Below are positions 60,277-64,000 of a stretch of 64,000 bases of DNA, in pieces. Source of the stretch: Tistrella mobilis KA081020-065 (lineage in GTDB: Bacteria; Pseudomonadota; Alphaproteobacteria; Tistrellales; Tistrellaceae); assembly GCF_000264455.2 (NCBI RefSeq), contig NC_017957.2:62001-126000 (forward strand), in the 5' to 3' direction. Numbering within the stretch: position 1 is the first letter of the stretch; each line of letters starts with the position of its first letter. The notes under the pieces are model-generated. The model did not search any database and was not told where the DNA came from. It was given only the letters and a program-made list of their open reading frames with translations. The position numbers and the translations under genes are program-made.

Positions 60277-60340
60277 CCCCGGCCGGGCGCCGGGCCGGAT
60301 TTTCTTGCCTGGCCGGTGCGATGGTGCGGGTCAGCCGCCC
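60277..60340 (+). pseudogene. Fragment of an eamA-type permease 5' end
   Basis: This stretch encodes AGRRAGFSCLAGAMVRVS, matching AGRRVGFACLAGAMVLVG near the start of the intact permease at 61161-62144; about 49 of 58 bases agree (60277 aligned to 61201). The frame stops at once afterwards (RP stop). It is a decayed partial duplicate. It is joined to the 19-base repeat with about 100 bases fewer than in the intact copy. Confidence 0.75.
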
Positions 60341-60485
60341 CTGATTGCCTCAGGGGAAGCGGGCCGGATGGTTCGACGGGCTCGCAAGCTCAGTCCTCCG
60401 CCGAATGCGATACCCCTGGGACGGGGGGCCGCACCGCTTGAAAATGTCGGGGCGAAAGCCGATCCTTCTTGCATCGGAGGTACAC

Positions 60486-60764
60486 ATGGCCAACACACGA
60501 CGACTTGAAGTCAATCTCCCGGCTGATGTCGCTGCCGCGATGGACAAGGAAATCGACACGGGGCGGTATGGCTCCGCGGATGATTTCCTCGAAGCGAGCG
60601 CACGCGCCCTACTGGCGTGGGATGAGGATGTCGAACGCTGGCTGCATGATGACGTGCCCCGGGCCTGGCAAGAATATCTGGACAACCCTGATCGGGCCGT
60701 GTCCTCGGAAAATCTTCTCGACGTCATCCACGCCGACTACCTCGCCCGCCTGAAAGGCGGCTGA
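60486..60764 (+). CDS. parD: ParD-type antitoxin (module 2)
   Basis: The product has 92 residues from the ATG at 60486, with GGAGG (60476-60480) five bases upstream. The N-terminus (RRLEVNLPADVAAAMDKEID) is the ribbon-helix-helix DNA-binding part, followed by GRYGSADDFLEASARALLAW. The acidic C-terminal region binds the toxin. The toxin begins with the base after its stop. Confidence 0.88.
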   Translation: MANTRRLEVNLPADVAAAMDKEIDTGRYGSADDFLEASARALLAWDEDVERWLHDDVPRAWQEYLDNPDRAVSSENLLDVIHADYLARLKGG

Positions 60765-61076
60765 GTGTACCGCCACGTCTATTCCCCGAATGCACGACGC
60801 CAGCTGACGACGCTTTATGGCTACATTGCCGAAGCGTCAGGGCCAGAGCGCGCCCGCGGATACCTGCAACGCATCGACGATTTCTGTGGGCTGCTGACAA
60901 CCTTCCCCCGGCTGGGGCGGAACCGTAGCGACGTCATGCCGGGGCTACGGGTCGCGGTTTTCGAGCGGCGTGTCACCATCGCATATCGTCACGACGTCGA
61001 TCGCCTGACGGTGATCGACATCCTTTATCGTGGTCGGAATGTCGAGGCCTATTGGCGCCAGCCACCGCCGAAGTGA
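60765..61076 (+). CDS. parE: ParE/RelE-family toxin (module 2)
   Basis: The product has 103 residues with a GTG start immediately after the parD stop. ParE features are YSPNARRQLTTLYGYIAEAS, LLTTFPRLGRNRSDVMPGLR (landmark near 45-64), VTIAYRHDVDRLTVIDILYRG and an R-x-x-E-A-Y-W end. ParE toxins poison DNA gyrase; other members cut mRNA, so the exact target is uncertain. It appears intact, unlike the module 1 toxin. Confidence 0.92.
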   Translation: MYRHVYSPNARRQLTTLYGYIAEASGPERARGYLQRIDDFCGLLTTFPRLGRNRSDVMPGLRVAVFERRVTIAYRHDVDRLTVIDILYRGRNVEAYWRQPPPK

Positions 61077-62107
61077 TCTCCGCAATTCCGTTCAAGACCA
61101 CCCCCGCCCGCCCCGCGCATCCTCCGGCGATCCCGCCACTGTTCTGGATGCGTGCCGCCCATGACCACCACCTCTGCCAAAACCACCTCTGCCAATGGCA
61201 CCCCGGCCGGGCGCCGGGTCGGGTTTGCCTGTCTGGCCGGCGCCATGGTGCTGGTCGGGACCACGGTGATCGCCTCGAAGACGATTGCCGGGGGCGGCGG
61301 TCCTGGGGGGATGGGGCCGTTCACCGCCACGGCGCTGCGCTTTGCGCTCGCCTTTCCGGTGTTTCTGCTGCTGATGCGCTGGCAAAGGGTGCGGCTGCCG
61401 CGGCCGGGATGGCGGGATCTGGGGCTGCTGGTGGTGCAGGCGGGGGCCGGCAGTGTCGGCTATACCACGCTGCTGATTTCGGGGCTGGCCCTGACCTCCG
61501 CCGCCGATGCCGGGGTGGTGATCGGGACCCTGCCGGTGGTCACCGGGGCGATCGCGGTGCTGGTGCTGGGCGAACGGCCCGGGCGGCGGCTGCTGGTGGC
61601 GATCGCGCTTGCCGCGGCGGGCATGATGGCGGTGGCCGGTGGTGGTGCGGATGGGCGTGGCGCGGGGGACGGTGGCACGTCGTCGCTGGCCGGCAACCTG
61701 CTGGTGCTGGGGGCGGTGGTCTGCGAAGGGGTGTTCATTCTGCTGAACAAGCGGCTGCGGACACCGATCGCGCCGCTCGCGCTTTCAACCGTGATGACCG
61801 GGCTGGGCTTCTTTGCCGCCGCCCTGCCGGCGCTGGTGCTGGAACGGCCCTGGGCGGCCGCGCCGGAGACGGCGGCGCTGCTGGGCGTTCTCTGGTACGC
61901 GCTGGTGCCGACGGTGATCGGCTTCGTGCTCTGGTACGCGGGCGCCGCCCGGGTGAGCGGGGCGGAGGCGGCGCCCTTCACGGCGCTCGCCCCCGTCTCG
62001 GCCGTGGCCCTCGCCGCCCTGGTGCTGGGGGAGGCGGTCAGCCTGCCCCAGATCCTGGGTGTCGCCTGCGTGCTGGCGGCGCTCGCCGCCCTTCAACTTC
62101 CGAAGCT

Positions 62108-63841
<1,734 letters not shown>

Positions 63842-63894
63842 GTTGCGGTTGGCGGAGTGACGCGGGAAGAGGTGGCCGTGCGAAGACGGTGTCT

Positions 63895-64000
63895 TCAGGA
63901 CCGGCGGTGTCTTCCGCGCCCCAGCAGCCAGACCAGATACGGGCCGCCGAGTATGGACGCGAACAGGCCCACCGGCAATTGGTACGGGAAGGCCGCCATG
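63895..64000 (-). CDS. C-terminus of a FecCD/BtuC-type ABC permease (partial)
   Basis: Only the last 34 codons are inside the window. They read PYQLPVGLFASILGGPYLVW followed by LLGRGRHRRS and a stop at 63895-63897. The LPVG...GGPYFLWLL ending is characteristic of iron-siderophore, haem or vitamin B12 importer permeases of the FecCD family. The 53 bases between it and the ABC exporter start contain nothing recognisable. Confidence 0.75.
   Translation of the reverse strand, partial: MAAFPYQLPVGLFASILGGPYLVWLLGRGRHRRS

Larger units (their letters stand above)
60256..61098. repeat. 19-base perfect direct repeat flanking toxin-antitoxin module 2
   Basis: CCGCAATTCCGTTCAAGAC occurs at 60256-60274 and again at 61080-61098, bracketing the parDE-like module and an eamA fragment. 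It marks a duplication or insertion event. Confidence 0.85.

Overview
The window is GC-rich DNA with dense, overlapping genes from a Gram-negative proteobacterium. Gene order (tssA-tssB-tssC-impD-tagJ-tssE-tssF-tssG, the imp order of Rhizobium/Agrobacterium) and protein character suggest an Alphaproteobacterium, perhaps a Rhodospirillales/Tistrella-type organism. The genus is a guess, because no rRNA or other taxonomic marker lies in the window.

Region 1 (about 1-36,400, minus strand) is one very long, tightly coupled type VI secretion (T6SS) operon. It reads right to left: tssA, tssB, tssC, a second tssC-like gene (impD), tagJ, tssE, tssF, tssG, clpV, fha/tagH, tssJ, tssK, tssL, tssM, tagF, pppA, ppkA, a secreted von Willebrand A protein, tagT, tagS, tagR, a small membrane protein and vgrG. 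Then come two paralogous DcrB-like proteins and two copies of a glycine-rich membrane-domain protein that look like effectors. One of these copies runs off the left edge. Many gene junctions overlap by 1-19 bases. The posttranslational switch kinase-phosphatase-FHA-TagRST is present, but the kinase and its usual vWA domain are separate genes, and no TagQ lipoprotein is seen.

Region 2 (36,400-47,000) holds an AT-rich intergenic zone and a small secreted protein, then a plus-strand operon: hcp, a lipoprotein, a T6SS-associated unknown, a second vgrG, an Ala/Gly-rich unknown, an Eag-type (DUF1795) chaperone and a 1489-residue prePAAR-PAAR-RHS protein. The RHS protein ends in a variable C-terminal toxin with an HNH-like histidine pattern. 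With hcp, vgrG and PAAR, all core T6SS parts are in the window.

Region 3 (47,000-51,850) is an immunity-gene island: a probable cognate immunity gene, an Imm22-like gene, a zinc-ribbon protein, a decayed third copy of the immunity family, a low-GC orphan immunity candidate, a second intact immunity paralog sharing a gene-conversion block with the first, and a Xre-RES toxin-antitoxin operon with a palindromic operator candidate.

Region 4 (51,850-64,000) is ordinary or accessory chromosome: treY, an HSL-type esterase, a PaiB-like flavoprotein, a metallophosphoesterase, an MFS transporter, an AraC regulator, two RelE/ParE-type toxin-antitoxin modules (one with a probable start-codon frameshift), an EamA permease with an upstream decayed copy of its 5' end, an MsbA-type ABC exporter and the C-terminus of a FecCD-type permease. 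No tRNA, rRNA, CRISPR array or insertion sequence was recognised.
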